DNA of 64,000 nt from an uncultured Gammaproteobacteria bacterium (GTDB lineage: Bacteria > Pseudomonadota > Gammaproteobacteria > Steroidobacterales > Woeseiaceae). The position numbers and the translations under genes were made by a program. The stretch lies in contig CALBPI010000061.1 in assembly GCA_937899415.1 (NCBI GenBank), positions 119,337-183,336 of the forward strand, read 5' to 3'. Numbering within the stretch: position 1 is the stretch's first letter; every line of letters starts with the position of its first letter. Positions 51,894 to 59,461 of this stretch are shown one piece after another. The notes beneath the pieces were generated by a model that saw nothing but the letters and a program-made list of their open reading frames with translations, was not told where the DNA came from and made no database searches.

Positions 51894-53243
51894 GTGACGA
51901 CAGACACGACGGAGCCTCAGGCCGGCGCGGAGAAACCCACCTCCTGGCGCTACTACCTGCAGCAGAAGGTCATCGTCATCTTCGGCTTGGGCTTTTCTTC
52001 GGGACTGCCGTTTCCGCTCGTGTACTCGACGTTGTCCGCCTGGCTCGAAGACGCGGGCATCGAGCGCAGTACCATCAGCACATTCGCGTGGCTCGGTTTC
52101 GCTTACAGCCTGAAGTTCTGCTGGGCGCCCCTCATTGACTCGCTGCGCTTGCCAGTGCTCGGCAAGTTGCTCGGGCACCGGCGCAGCTGGCTGTTGCTGG
52201 CGCAGATAGCAATTGCCCTGAGCCTTGTGGTCATGTCGTCGACGAATCCCACCGAGGACATCGCCGTCTTCGCGATCGTCGCGCTGGCTGTTGCGTTTCT
52301 TTCGGCGACGCAGGACATCATCATCGACGCCTACCGCATTGAGTCGGCGCCTGACGACATGCAGGGCGTGCTCGCCGCGGCCTACCAGTACGGTTACCGG
52401 ATCTCATTGCTCATTAGCATGGCGGGGGCGTTGTACCTTGCCGACTACGCAAGTTGGGAGTTGACCTATCGCGTCATGGCCGGTGCAATGCTGCTCGGCA
52501 TCATCACGACGCTGTTGTGCCCCGAGCCGGCCGTGCTGCGCACGCTGACCTATGAGGGGGAGAACTTCGTCGATAAGCTCGACAGCTGGTTCCGCCACGC
52601 CATCGTGGAACCGTTCGAGGACTTCTCCCGGCGGTTTGGTCCCTACCTGTTTGTCATCCTCGCCTTCGTGTCGCTGTATCGCATCAGCGACTACGTGCTC
52701 GGCATTCTCGCGAACCCGTTTTACCTGGCGATCGGCTTTTCAAAGTCCGAGGTTGCCACGGTGGCCAAGGTTTACGGGCTCTGGGTGACGTTGTTTGGCG
52801 TGGGCCTGGGCGGCTGGGCCGTGGTGCGTTACGGTGTGGCGCGGTGCCTGATCATCGCCACGGTGCTCATCGCGAGCACGAACCTGTTCTTTGCGGCCAT
52901 GAGCCAGGTGGGTGCGGAGCTCTGGATGCTGGCGCTGACCATCAGCGCTGACAACATCGCGCAGGGCTTTGGCGGCACGGTGCTCATTGCCTACCTGTCG
53001 AGCCTGACCAATCGAGACTTTACGGCGACGCAATACGCGTTGCTCTCGTCATTTATGGCACTGCTGCCCAAGTTCACAGCCGGGTATTCGGGCGACGTGC
53101 AGGAGTCGCTGGGCTGGTTTGGGTTCTTCCTCTACGCGGCGGCACTGGGGGTGCCCGCGATCATCCTCGCGACCTTCGTCGCAAGACGCCACGACGCGCT
53201 CGTCGGCGAGAAGCCGACAGCCAGCGCCGTCAATCCGGAATAA
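51894..53243 (+). CDS. AmpG-like MFS permease
   Basis: 449 residues from GTG 51894, with about 12 helices. FGLGFSSGLPFPLVYSTLSA, WLEDAGIERSTISTFAWLG and KFCWAPLIDSLRLP closely follow AmpG, the importer of anhydro-muropeptides for cell-wall recycling; ATQDIIIDAYRIES and NIAQGFGGTVLIAYLS support it. A TTG at 51864 inside xthA would add ten residues. No beta-lactamase or AmpD gene is nearby. Its 3' end overlaps the next, convergent gene by 14 bp. Confidence 0.88.
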   Translation: MTTDTTEPQAGAEKPTSWRYYLQQKVIVIFGLGFSSGLPFPLVYSTLSAWLEDAGIERSTISTFAWLGFAYSLKFCWAPLIDSLRLPVLGKLLGHRRSWLLLAQIAIALSLVVMSSTNPTEDIAVFAIVALAVAFLSATQDIIIDAYRIESAPDDMQGVLAAAYQYGYRISLLISMAGALYLADYASWELTYRVMAGAMLLGIITTLLCPEPAVLRTLTYEGENFVDKLDSWFRHAIVEPFEDFSRRFGPYLFVILAFVSLYRISDYVLGILANPFYLAIGFSKSEVATVAKVYGLWVTLFGVGLGGWAVVRYGVARCLIIATVLIASTNLFFAAMSQVGAELWMLALTISADNIAQGFGGTVLIAYLSSLTNRDFTATQYALLSSFMALLPKFTAGYSGDVQESLGWFGFFLYAAALGVPAIILATFVARRHDALVGEKPTASAVNPE

Positions 53244-53550
53244 GCTCGATACCGTGGTCGCGCTCGCGCTCGATCACTTCGAGCGGGTCGGACCAGTCAT
53301 GGGGCGGGCGCCCGTCGACGTCGTCAACGACGTCTTCGCGGTTCACGTCCATGGCACCGCTCCAGTCTTCCGGGGCTGCGACGGCCAGAATGACCATTCG
53401 CCCCCAGTTTTCCGCGTCGATTTCGGCCACCGTGCCGTCGAAGTACTGGATTTCGATCGTGTTGGCCGCCTCGTCCACGGCCACGACCTCGAACAGACCG
53501 CGGTCCGGCCTGCGATACCAACGTCCCACCCTGGGATTCACTGCGGTCAT
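53230..53550 (-). CDS. Small acidic conserved protein of unknown function
   Basis: 106 residues from ATG 53550, soluble and acidic, with a beta-rich start: NPRVGRWYRRPDRGLFEVVA, then NTIEIQYFDGTVAEIDAENW and a C-terminal part containing PPHDWSDPLEVIE. This pattern recurs as a small protein of unknown function in gammaproteobacteria; I do not recognise a function. It has its own promoter (-35 TTGGCG, 18 nt, -10 TATAAC). Confidence 0.78.
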   Translation of the reverse strand: MTAVNPRVGRWYRRPDRGLFEVVAVDEAANTIEIQYFDGTVAEIDAENWGRMVILAVAAPEDWSGAMDVNREDVVDDVDGRPPHDWSDPLEVIERERDHGIELIPD

Positions 53551-53619
53551 GCTGCTACCCCCTGGCAACGCTCCCGCTACTGCTTCCGCGGGAAGCTCGT
53601 TTCACCTGTTTTCAAAGTT

Positions 53620-53649
53620 GTTATACGCTCCTTCGACACGCAACGCCAA
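53620..53649 (-). promoter_or_regulatory. Candidate promoter of the small acidic protein gene
   Basis: Minus strand: -35 TTGGCG (53649-53644), 18-nt spacer, -10 TATAAC (53625-53620), 70 nt upstream of ATG 53550. Confidence 0.45.
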
Positions 53650-53677
53650 CGGCCGCCCGGGAGGCCGCAATCGACCG

Positions 53678-53706
53678 TTGGAAAAGCGCTGACGCGGCCC
53701 TATACT
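53678..53706 (+). promoter_or_regulatory. Sigma-70 promoter of the marC-like gene
   Basis: -35 TTGGAA (53678-53683), 17-nt spacer, -10 TATACT (53701-53706); expected transcription start near 53713, about 36 nt before the GTG start at 53749. Confidence 0.6.
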
Positions 53707-53748
53707 GCGCGCGCGAGACACGTCTCCCCACCCTTTCAGAGCCCTGCC

Positions 53749-54381
53749 GTGACGCCATTCATCGAACAATTGCTGCGCCATTTCGTCGTGCTGTTTGTGG
53801 TTGTGGAGCCCATCACGCTCGTGCCCATTTTCGGCGCGTTGACGCGGGGTGCGGAGCCACTCTTCCGGCGGCGTATGGCGGTCAAGTCGGTTGTGCTGGC
53901 GGCCATCATCTTCTGGGTATTCGCACTCGCCGGCCAGCGCCTGCTCGAAACGCTGGGTGTGTCCGTGGCCGCGTTCAAGATCGCAGGCGGCATCCTCCTG
54001 TTCCTTATGGCCGTGGACATGGTGTTCGCACGCCAGTCAGGCCTGCGTTCGACGACAGTCCGGGAACAGGACGAGGCGCGCTACCGCGAGGACATCTCGG
54101 TGTTTCCGCTGGCGTTCCCGCTCATTGCGGGGCCTGGGGCGCTGGCCACGCTGTTGCTGCTGCTTGTGGAGATGGGCGACAGCTGGCCCGAGTTCTTCGG
54201 GCTCATGGCCATGGCGATGCTGGTTCTGGCCATCGCGCTCGTGCTCATGCTGCTGACGACCCCGGTCATGCGAGTGATGGGTGAAACAGGCGCCAACGTC
54301 GTCAGCCGACTGTTCGGGGTCGTGCTTGTGGCGCTGGCCGTGCAGTACGTGGTTGACGGGGCGCTCGTGCTGCTGGGCTAG
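53749..54381 (+). CDS. MarC-family membrane protein
   Basis: 210 residues from GTG 53749, with six helices. PITLVPIFGALTRG near the N-terminus, FKIAGGILLFLMAVDMVFAR, and FPLAFPLIAGPGALATLLLL are the marks of the MarC/YchE family. Despite the name, a role in multiple antibiotic resistance is not supported and the function remains open. The 3' end overlaps trmB by 4 bp. Confidence 0.92.
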   Translation: MTPFIEQLLRHFVVLFVVVEPITLVPIFGALTRGAEPLFRRRMAVKSVVLAAIIFWVFALAGQRLLETLGVSVAAFKIAGGILLFLMAVDMVFARQSGLRSTTVREQDEARYREDISVFPLAFPLIAGPGALATLLLLLVEMGDSWPEFFGLMAMAMLVLAIALVLMLLTTPVMRVMGETGANVVSRLFGVVLVALAVQYVVDGALVLLG

Positions 54382-55064
54382 CCTGCCCGCTGCCAGCACC
54401 AGTCCCAGATGCGGTGGCCCAGCTTGAGGCCGCGGCGCTCAAATTTCGTCTGCGGCCGCTCGTAGGGGCGCTCCCCGCTGTGTTCGCGGCGCACTGCGCA
54501 ACGCAATCGCGCGTCAGCGGATAGCACCGCGTCGATCTGCTCTGCGTAGTTTTCCCAGTCCGTGGCGATGTGCAGCGCGCCCTCAGGTGCCAGCACGCGA
54601 TCCACAAGCTCGAGAAATCTGGGCTGCACCAGCCGGCGCTTGTGGTGGCGCTTCTTGGGCCAGGGGTCCGGGAAGTAGAGGTTCAGGCGCGTGACGCTCG
54701 CACGCGGCAGCTGGTGCGTAAGCACGGCAACGGCGTCGTACTGCGAGACACGAAAATGCTGCAGCCCGGCGCGCTCGGCCATGAGCAGACAGTGGCCAAT
54801 GCCGGGCTCGTGAACTTCGATGCCCAACACGTTCCAGTCGGGTTGTGCGGCCGCGATGTCGACGAGACTGTCGCCGTTGCCAAAGCCGATCTCGACGAGC
54901 AATGGGGCGCTGCGTCCGAACACGTCCGCCGGGTCGAGCTTGGCATCGGGTTCGGGCAAGCCCAGTTCGGGTAACAGGGTGTCGAGCGCACGCTGCTGCG
55001 CCGGCGTCATACGACCCGGCCGCTTGACGTAGCTCTTCACGTCGCGCGGGTGTTGATCGGTCAT
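54378..55064 (-). CDS. trmB: tRNA (guanine46-N7)-methyltransferase
   Basis: 228 residues. SAM motif LVEIGFGNGDSLVDIAAAQP, substrate motif LYFPDPWPKKRHHKRRLVQP, and C-terminal PQTKFERRGLKLGHRIWD are all diagnostic of TrmB, which makes 7-methylguanosine at position 46 of tRNAs. ATG 55064 (MTDQHPRDVKSYVKR) is chosen; the longer frame invades the GGDEF-EAL gene. It follows that gene after 13 nt. Confidence 0.95.
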   Translation of the reverse strand: MTDQHPRDVKSYVKRPGRMTPAQQRALDTLLPELGLPEPDAKLDPADVFGRSAPLLVEIGFGNGDSLVDIAAAQPDWNVLGIEVHEPGIGHCLLMAERAGLQHFRVSQYDAVAVLTHQLPRASVTRLNLYFPDPWPKKRHHKRRLVQPRFLELVDRVLAPEGALHIATDWENYAEQIDAVLSADARLRCAVRREHSGERPYERPQTKFERRGLKLGHRIWDWCWQRAG

Positions 55065-55077
55065 TGTGCTGCGGGTG

Positions 55078-57219
55078 TCAGGCGGCCGTAACCGACTCGA
55101 GCAGGCGGCCGCCCAGCGATTCTGTATGCAGCAGCTTGTTGACCTTCTCGGCGTCCATAGGGCGGCTGATGTAGTAGCCCTGTGCACCACCGCAACGCGA
55201 CTCGCGCAGGAACGCGAGCTGGTCCTGCGTCTCGACGCCCTCGGCCGCAATGTCGACGTCGAGCCCTTCGGCCATGGCGATGGCCGCGCGCACGATGCGC
55301 TGGTGGGCTTCGTTTTCCGTGACGTCCTGGATCAGCGACTGGTGCAGCACGAAACTCGTGACCACGGTCGTGTCGAGCGCCGCAAACGAAATGTCGTGGG
55401 TGCCGAAGTGGTCGAGCGTGACGCCCACGCCAAACTTGCGCAGCGCTTTGAGCGTTTCCACTTCGCGCGGGCGTTGCAGGCTGGCGGCGCCGTCACCCAA
55501 TTCGAACTCAAGGCAGCCCGGGTCGAGCGTGTGGTCCTCGATGGCGCGCTGCACCGTCTCGACAAGTCGGCCGCCCGTGAGTTGCAGTGGCGAAAGGTTG
55601 ATCGAGATGGTCAGGTCGGGCACGGGGTAGCGTTGCTGCCAGGCGTGCAGCTGCGCTGCCGTTGACTCGATGATCCACTCGCCTACGGAATGAATGAGCC
55701 CGCTCGATTCAAGCAGTGACAAGAAGCGCGCCGGCGGCAGCAAACCGAAGCGTGGGTGCTGCCAGCGCAGCAATGCCTCGAGCCCCATAAGCCGACCCGT
55801 GGAGAGATTCACACGCGGCTGGTAGCGCAGCGTGAGCTCACGGCGCAGCAGCGCGTGGCGGATGCCCACTTCAAGTTCTGCGGTGTCGCCGTCGTGCTCG
55901 GTCTGCGAGCGCGAGAAGAACTGCATGCGCGCGCCACCCGCGCGCTTGGCCTGGTACATCGCGCGATCCGCGGCGCGCACGAGCGCGTCGGCGTTTTCAC
56001 CGGCCTCGGGGAACAGCGCGATACCCACGCTGCTCGTCACAAACAGGTTGAGCCCGTCGAACTGGAACGGCTCTGCAACGCCGCGCACCACCTTTTGCGC
56101 GGCGGCCGCGGCGTCGCGCGGACCCGTTAGGTTTTCGAGCGCCACAACGAACTGGTCATCGCCCCAGCGGGCCAGCAGGTCGCCCTGGCGCAGCACGGCC
56201 TGAAGGCGTGCCGCGACGGCCGTGAGCAGCGCGTCGCCCACGTCGTGGCCATGTGCGTCATTGATGCTGCGGAAGCGGTCGATGTCGATGAAGAGCACAC
56301 CCAAAGTGCGCTGCGTGCGCTGGGCGCGCGCCACAGCCTGTTCGAGCTGGTCGGCAAACAGGCGTCTGTTGGCGATGCCCGTGCGCTCGTCGTAGAGCGT
56401 CGACCGGGTGATCGCGCGGTCCCGTGCAAAGCGCTCCGTGATGTCGCGGAAGCTGACGAGCCCGCCGATGAGTGCGCCGTTGCGACCGAACAGACCGCGG
56501 CCGTTGACCGACAGCACGCGGTCGATGCCGTCTTCGCTGCGGTGTGAGAGTGCGAGCTCCGAAAAACGCTCGCCGCGCTGCACGCGGGAGAGCACGCGGT
56601 CGGGCAGCGGCAGCAGGCGTCCGGACGCCGCGTCGCGCGTGCAGAAGCGCGCCGGCCAATCCGGGTCGGGCCAGGCATCGCGGCCCATGCCGAGGATCGC
56701 GCGCGCCGCCGGGTTGATGCTCACCACACGACCGGCCGGGTTGATGACCACGGCGCCGTCCTGAATGCCTTCCATGACGGTCGCGAGCACTTCACTGCGG
56801 CCGGCGAGCGTGTCGATGAAGTCGAATTGGTCGCGGCACTGCACGAGCACCTGGCGCAGGCGCATCGTGTCGGCGCGCTCCACACAGAGATAGGTCTGTG
56901 CGCCGTGCAGCACAGCACGAATGCCGCGCTGTTCGCGTTCCGTGGAGGTCATTGCCACGACAGGCCAGGCCGATATCTCCGGCATGAGCCTCTGTGGCCG
57001 GTAGCGTTCTGCTGCTGATTCGGTAATGCCGAAGTCGACGAGCAACAGGTCGGGGGCCGACTCGCTGACGCGGTGTGCGAGCATGTCCGGGTCGGTGAGT
57101 TCGACCACAGATTCGATCTCGGGCAGCGCCACGAGTTCGCGGATCAGGGAGCGGGCCGGAACTGACAATTCGCCCAGGTAGAGGATGCGCAGTCGGCTCG
57201 GCTTTTCCGGGTGACTCAT
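55078..57219 (-). CDS. REC-like-PAS-GGDEF-EAL protein with degenerate catalytic motifs
   Basis: 713 residues from ATG 57219. Order: receiver-like domain (~8-125, LRILYLGELSVPARSLIREL ... LLLVDFGITE), PAS (~140-260), GGDEF (~275-430), EAL (~450-705). The cyclase motif reads WGDDQF instead of GGDEF. In the EAL domain, LEALLRW is kept, but the metal-binding DDFGTG is changed to LDHFGTHD and the usual KxD segment is missing (VVTSFVLHQS). Both activities are probably lost or weak, which points to a sensor or scaffold role in cyclic di-GMP signalling. Weak TTGTCT/TATCAT promoter-like hexamers lie upstream. Confidence 0.88.
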   Translation of the reverse strand: MSHPEKPSRLRILYLGELSVPARSLIRELVALPEIESVVELTDPDMLAHRVSESAPDLLLVDFGITESAAERYRPQRLMPEISAWPVVAMTSTEREQRGIRAVLHGAQTYLCVERADTMRLRQVLVQCRDQFDFIDTLAGRSEVLATVMEGIQDGAVVINPAGRVVSINPAARAILGMGRDAWPDPDWPARFCTRDAASGRLLPLPDRVLSRVQRGERFSELALSHRSEDGIDRVLSVNGRGLFGRNGALIGGLVSFRDITERFARDRAITRSTLYDERTGIANRRLFADQLEQAVARAQRTQRTLGVLFIDIDRFRSINDAHGHDVGDALLTAVAARLQAVLRQGDLLARWGDDQFVVALENLTGPRDAAAAAQKVVRGVAEPFQFDGLNLFVTSSVGIALFPEAGENADALVRAADRAMYQAKRAGGARMQFFSRSQTEHDGDTAELEVGIRHALLRRELTLRYQPRVNLSTGRLMGLEALLRWQHPRFGLLPPARFLSLLESSGLIHSVGEWIIESTAAQLHAWQQRYPVPDLTISINLSPLQLTGGRLVETVQRAIEDHTLDPGCLEFELGDGAASLQRPREVETLKALRKFGVGVTLDHFGTHDISFAALDTTVVTSFVLHQSLIQDVTENEAHQRIVRAAIAMAEGLDVDIAAEGVETQDQLAFLRESRCGGAQGYYISRPMDAEKVNKLLHTESLGGRLLESVTAA

Positions 57220-57403
57220 CGCTGGGGCCGTGATTGCTGGCTTGTCATTGTTATTGTTCCGGCGGGTTTGATCGATGATAGCAGAATCGCCACTCAGACA
57301 ACGCGCGCCCCCCACTAAACCCTTGGCGCCCGGACCGCATCTTAGTGTCGAATTCTGAACGATTGAGCGCGGCACATAACCGCGGTGTTAACAGGGATCA
57401 GCT

Positions 57404-57952
57404 ATGCTGCTCACGATGAGCGCAGAAAGGCAGGAAGACACGGCGCAAGACGATGTTGCGCTGGCCGCGAGTGGCGATACGCGAGCCTATGAAAGGCTGT
57501 ACCGCACCCACGTGCCGCATATTTACGCGCTGTATCTGCGGATGACCGCGAACCGGGCAGAAGCTGAGGACGCCACCCAGGACGCCTTCGTGCAGGCCTG
57601 GCGCAAGATCGACAGTTTTCGCGGTGACAGCCGCTTCTCAAGCTGGCTGCACCGAATTGCCGTCAACGTGGTGCTGGGGCGTATGCGCAGCCGCAAGCGT
57701 GAAATGGAACGCATGCGACTCGTGGATCCCGAGACGCAGACGGCGACGCCCGCAGAGCACGATATCAGTGATCTGGAGCGGGCGATTGCGGGCCTGCCCG
57801 AGCGTGCACGACAGGTGTTCGTGCTCGCGGGGGTTTACGGCTACACCCACGAACAAGTTGCCGAGGCACTCGATGTTGCCGTCGGCACCTGCAAGGCCCA
57901 TCTGCACCGAGCGCGTCAGATGCTGGCCGAACAATTGGAAGCAACGACATGA
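57404..57952 (+). CDS. ECF-type RNA polymerase sigma factor
   Basis: 182 residues with sigma regions 2 and 4: YERLYRTHVPHIYALYLRMT, NRAEAEDATQDAFVQAWRKI and FSSWLHRIAVNVVLGRMRSR, then LPERARQVFVLAGVYGYTHE and VAVGTCKAHLHRARQML. No other domain is present. ATG 57404 has AGGGA 7 nt upstream. It is coupled by a 4-nt overlap to a gene for a small membrane protein that fits an anti-sigma factor. The target promoters are unknown. Confidence 0.92.
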   Translation: MLLTMSAERQEDTAQDDVALAASGDTRAYERLYRTHVPHIYALYLRMTANRAEAEDATQDAFVQAWRKIDSFRGDSRFSSWLHRIAVNVVLGRMRSRKREMERMRLVDPETQTATPAEHDISDLERAIAGLPERARQVFVLAGVYGYTHEQVAEALDVAVGTCKAHLHRARQMLAEQLEATT

Positions 57953-58473
57953 ACGATCAAAACGACGCACTGGACCAGGCACTGACCAAGCTCGATGACC
58001 GCATCGAGCCCCAGCGCGACCTGTGGCCCGGTATCGAGGCGAAGATCAGCGAGCGCAAGGGCGGATTCTGGCAGTGGCGAGTCGCGGCCAGCGTGTTCGC
58101 GGCCTCCGTACTCGTCGGCCTGCTCATCATCCCCCCCGATGACGCCACAACGACGGTTGCCTCTGCAGTGCCCGAGGCCGATGAGGAACTGTTCCGCTAC
58201 AGCGGTCTCGACGCCGAGTTTGTCCGCGTGCACCAGCGTTCGCTGGATGAGCTTGCGGACCACCTGGCCGACTTGCAGCCCGCAACCCGCGAGGTGGTGA
58301 TCGCCAATCTGAAGATTATTCGCGCCTCGATCGCCGAGATTAACGAGGCTATCGAGCGCGAACCGAACAACGTGGAGCTGCGGCAGCTGTTGCGTATGGC
58401 TTACGAGCAGGAGCTCGCCATCGTCAACGGTTTCCGCCGCAGTGCCCCGACGCTTGAGAGGACGACGACGTGA
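57949..58473 (+). CDS. Probable anti-sigma factor (single-pass membrane protein)
   Basis: 174 residues: a cytoplasmic N-terminus of about 40 residues (ALDQALTKLDDRIEPQRDLW), one helix (VAASVFAASVLVGLLIIP) and a periplasmic helical domain. It lacks the HxxxCxxC zinc motif of ZAS anti-sigma factors. The assignment comes from topology and the ATGA overlap with the ECF sigma gene, and a second overlap with the DUF4097 gene. It would hold the sigma factor at the membrane until a periplasmic signal arrives. Confidence 0.78.
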   Translation: MNDQNDALDQALTKLDDRIEPQRDLWPGIEAKISERKGGFWQWRVAASVFAASVLVGLLIIPPDDATTTVASAVPEADEELFRYSGLDAEFVRVHQRSLDELADHLADLQPATREVVIANLKIIRASIAEINEAIEREPNNVELRQLLRMAYEQELAIVNGFRRSAPTLERTTT

Positions 58474-59360
58474 AGACCAAGAACAAGACCATTTTGACCC
58501 TGGCCGCGCTGCTGGTGGCACTGCCGGCCGCTGCCGGCGAAGAGGTCCGCCGCAGCCTGCCGACGGGCGACGCACCGGACGTGCGCATCATCAGCCCCAC
58601 GGGTGACATTGTCGTCATGGGCGAGTCCACCACCAACGTGGAGATCGTCGCGGAACTGGCGAACAGCAAGCAGCGGCTTGAAGTGTCCGAGCGCGGCAAC
58701 GAAGTGCTCATCGAGATCAGCAAGTCGGGTGGCTGGCAGAAGGACCATGGCACGGATCTCGTCGTGACGGTGCCCCGGGCCGCGTCGGTCGTCGTCGAGG
58801 CGGCATCCGCCGATATCAATGTCGAAGGCGTTCGCGGCACGCTGCGCGTTGCAACGGCCAGCGGCGATGTGGACGTCGAGACTTTCGGCGGCAAACTGAA
58901 GGCACGCAGCACAAGCGGCGATGTCGTGGTGACGGGCCATATGCAGGAAGGCGAAGCCTGGGTGGGTTCCACGAGCGGTGATGTTGACGTCTCCGAACTC
59001 GCAGGACGTCTCAGCGCGTCGTCGGTGAGCGGCGATGTCGCCATCTCCGACGGCCAGCTCGACCGCGTGCGCGCTACGGCCACCTCGGGTGATATCTACA
59101 TCCAGGGTCTGCGCGGGAAGAACGCAGATATCGAGGCTGACGCCGTCTCGGGTGACATCGACATCACGCTGGGCTCGGCCTTCGGCGGGCGCATCGAGGT
59201 GTCGACGCTCAATGGGCGCATTGACAACTGCTTCGGTCCCAAGCCCCAGCGCACGAGCCGCTACGGGCCCGGCCGCATCCTCAAGTTTGACCACGGCACC
59301 GGTAGTGGTCGCCTGGAGCTTGAGACCGTCAACGGCGGCATCGAGATCTGCATGGAATAG
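58470..59360 (+). CDS. DUF4097-family periplasmic beta-repeat protein
   Basis: 296 residues with a signal peptide (ILTLAALLVALPAAAG). It then has a beta-helix-like series of repeats, each about 18-20 residues and containing a (S/T)SGD(V/I) turn: TASGDVDV, STSGDVVV, STSGDVDV, SVSGDVAI, ATSGDIYI, AVSGDIDI. Proteins of this DUF4097/adhesin-like type often sit with ECF sigma and anti-sigma genes. It overlaps the anti-sigma gene by 4 nt. Possible roles are sensing or output of the cassette; unproven. Followed by a terminator. Confidence 0.88.
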   Translation: MKTKNKTILTLAALLVALPAAAGEEVRRSLPTGDAPDVRIISPTGDIVVMGESTTNVEIVAELANSKQRLEVSERGNEVLIEISKSGGWQKDHGTDLVVTVPRAASVVVEAASADINVEGVRGTLRVATASGDVDVETFGGKLKARSTSGDVVVTGHMQEGEAWVGSTSGDVDVSELAGRLSASSVSGDVAISDGQLDRVRATATSGDIYIQGLRGKNADIEADAVSGDIDITLGSAFGGRIEVSTLNGRIDNCFGPKPQRTSRYGPGRILKFDHGTGSGRLELETVNGGIEICME

Positions 59361-59380
59361 GTGGCTGCCCCCACCTGACT

Positions 59381-59416
59381 GGCCTGGCGCGCTTGCCGTG
59401 TCGGGCCTTTTTTTTT
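59381..59416 (+). terminator. Rho-independent terminator after the ECF cassette
   Basis: Stem GGCCTG (59381-59386) pairs with CGGGCC (59402-59407), including one G-U pair, followed by nine Ts. It lies 21 nt after the DUF4097 stop and separates the cassette from the AsmA gene. Confidence 0.75.
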
Positions 59417-59461
59417 GGCCTGTCACGTGAACCATCGGCCCGCTTTGCTACCCTAAGCTGC

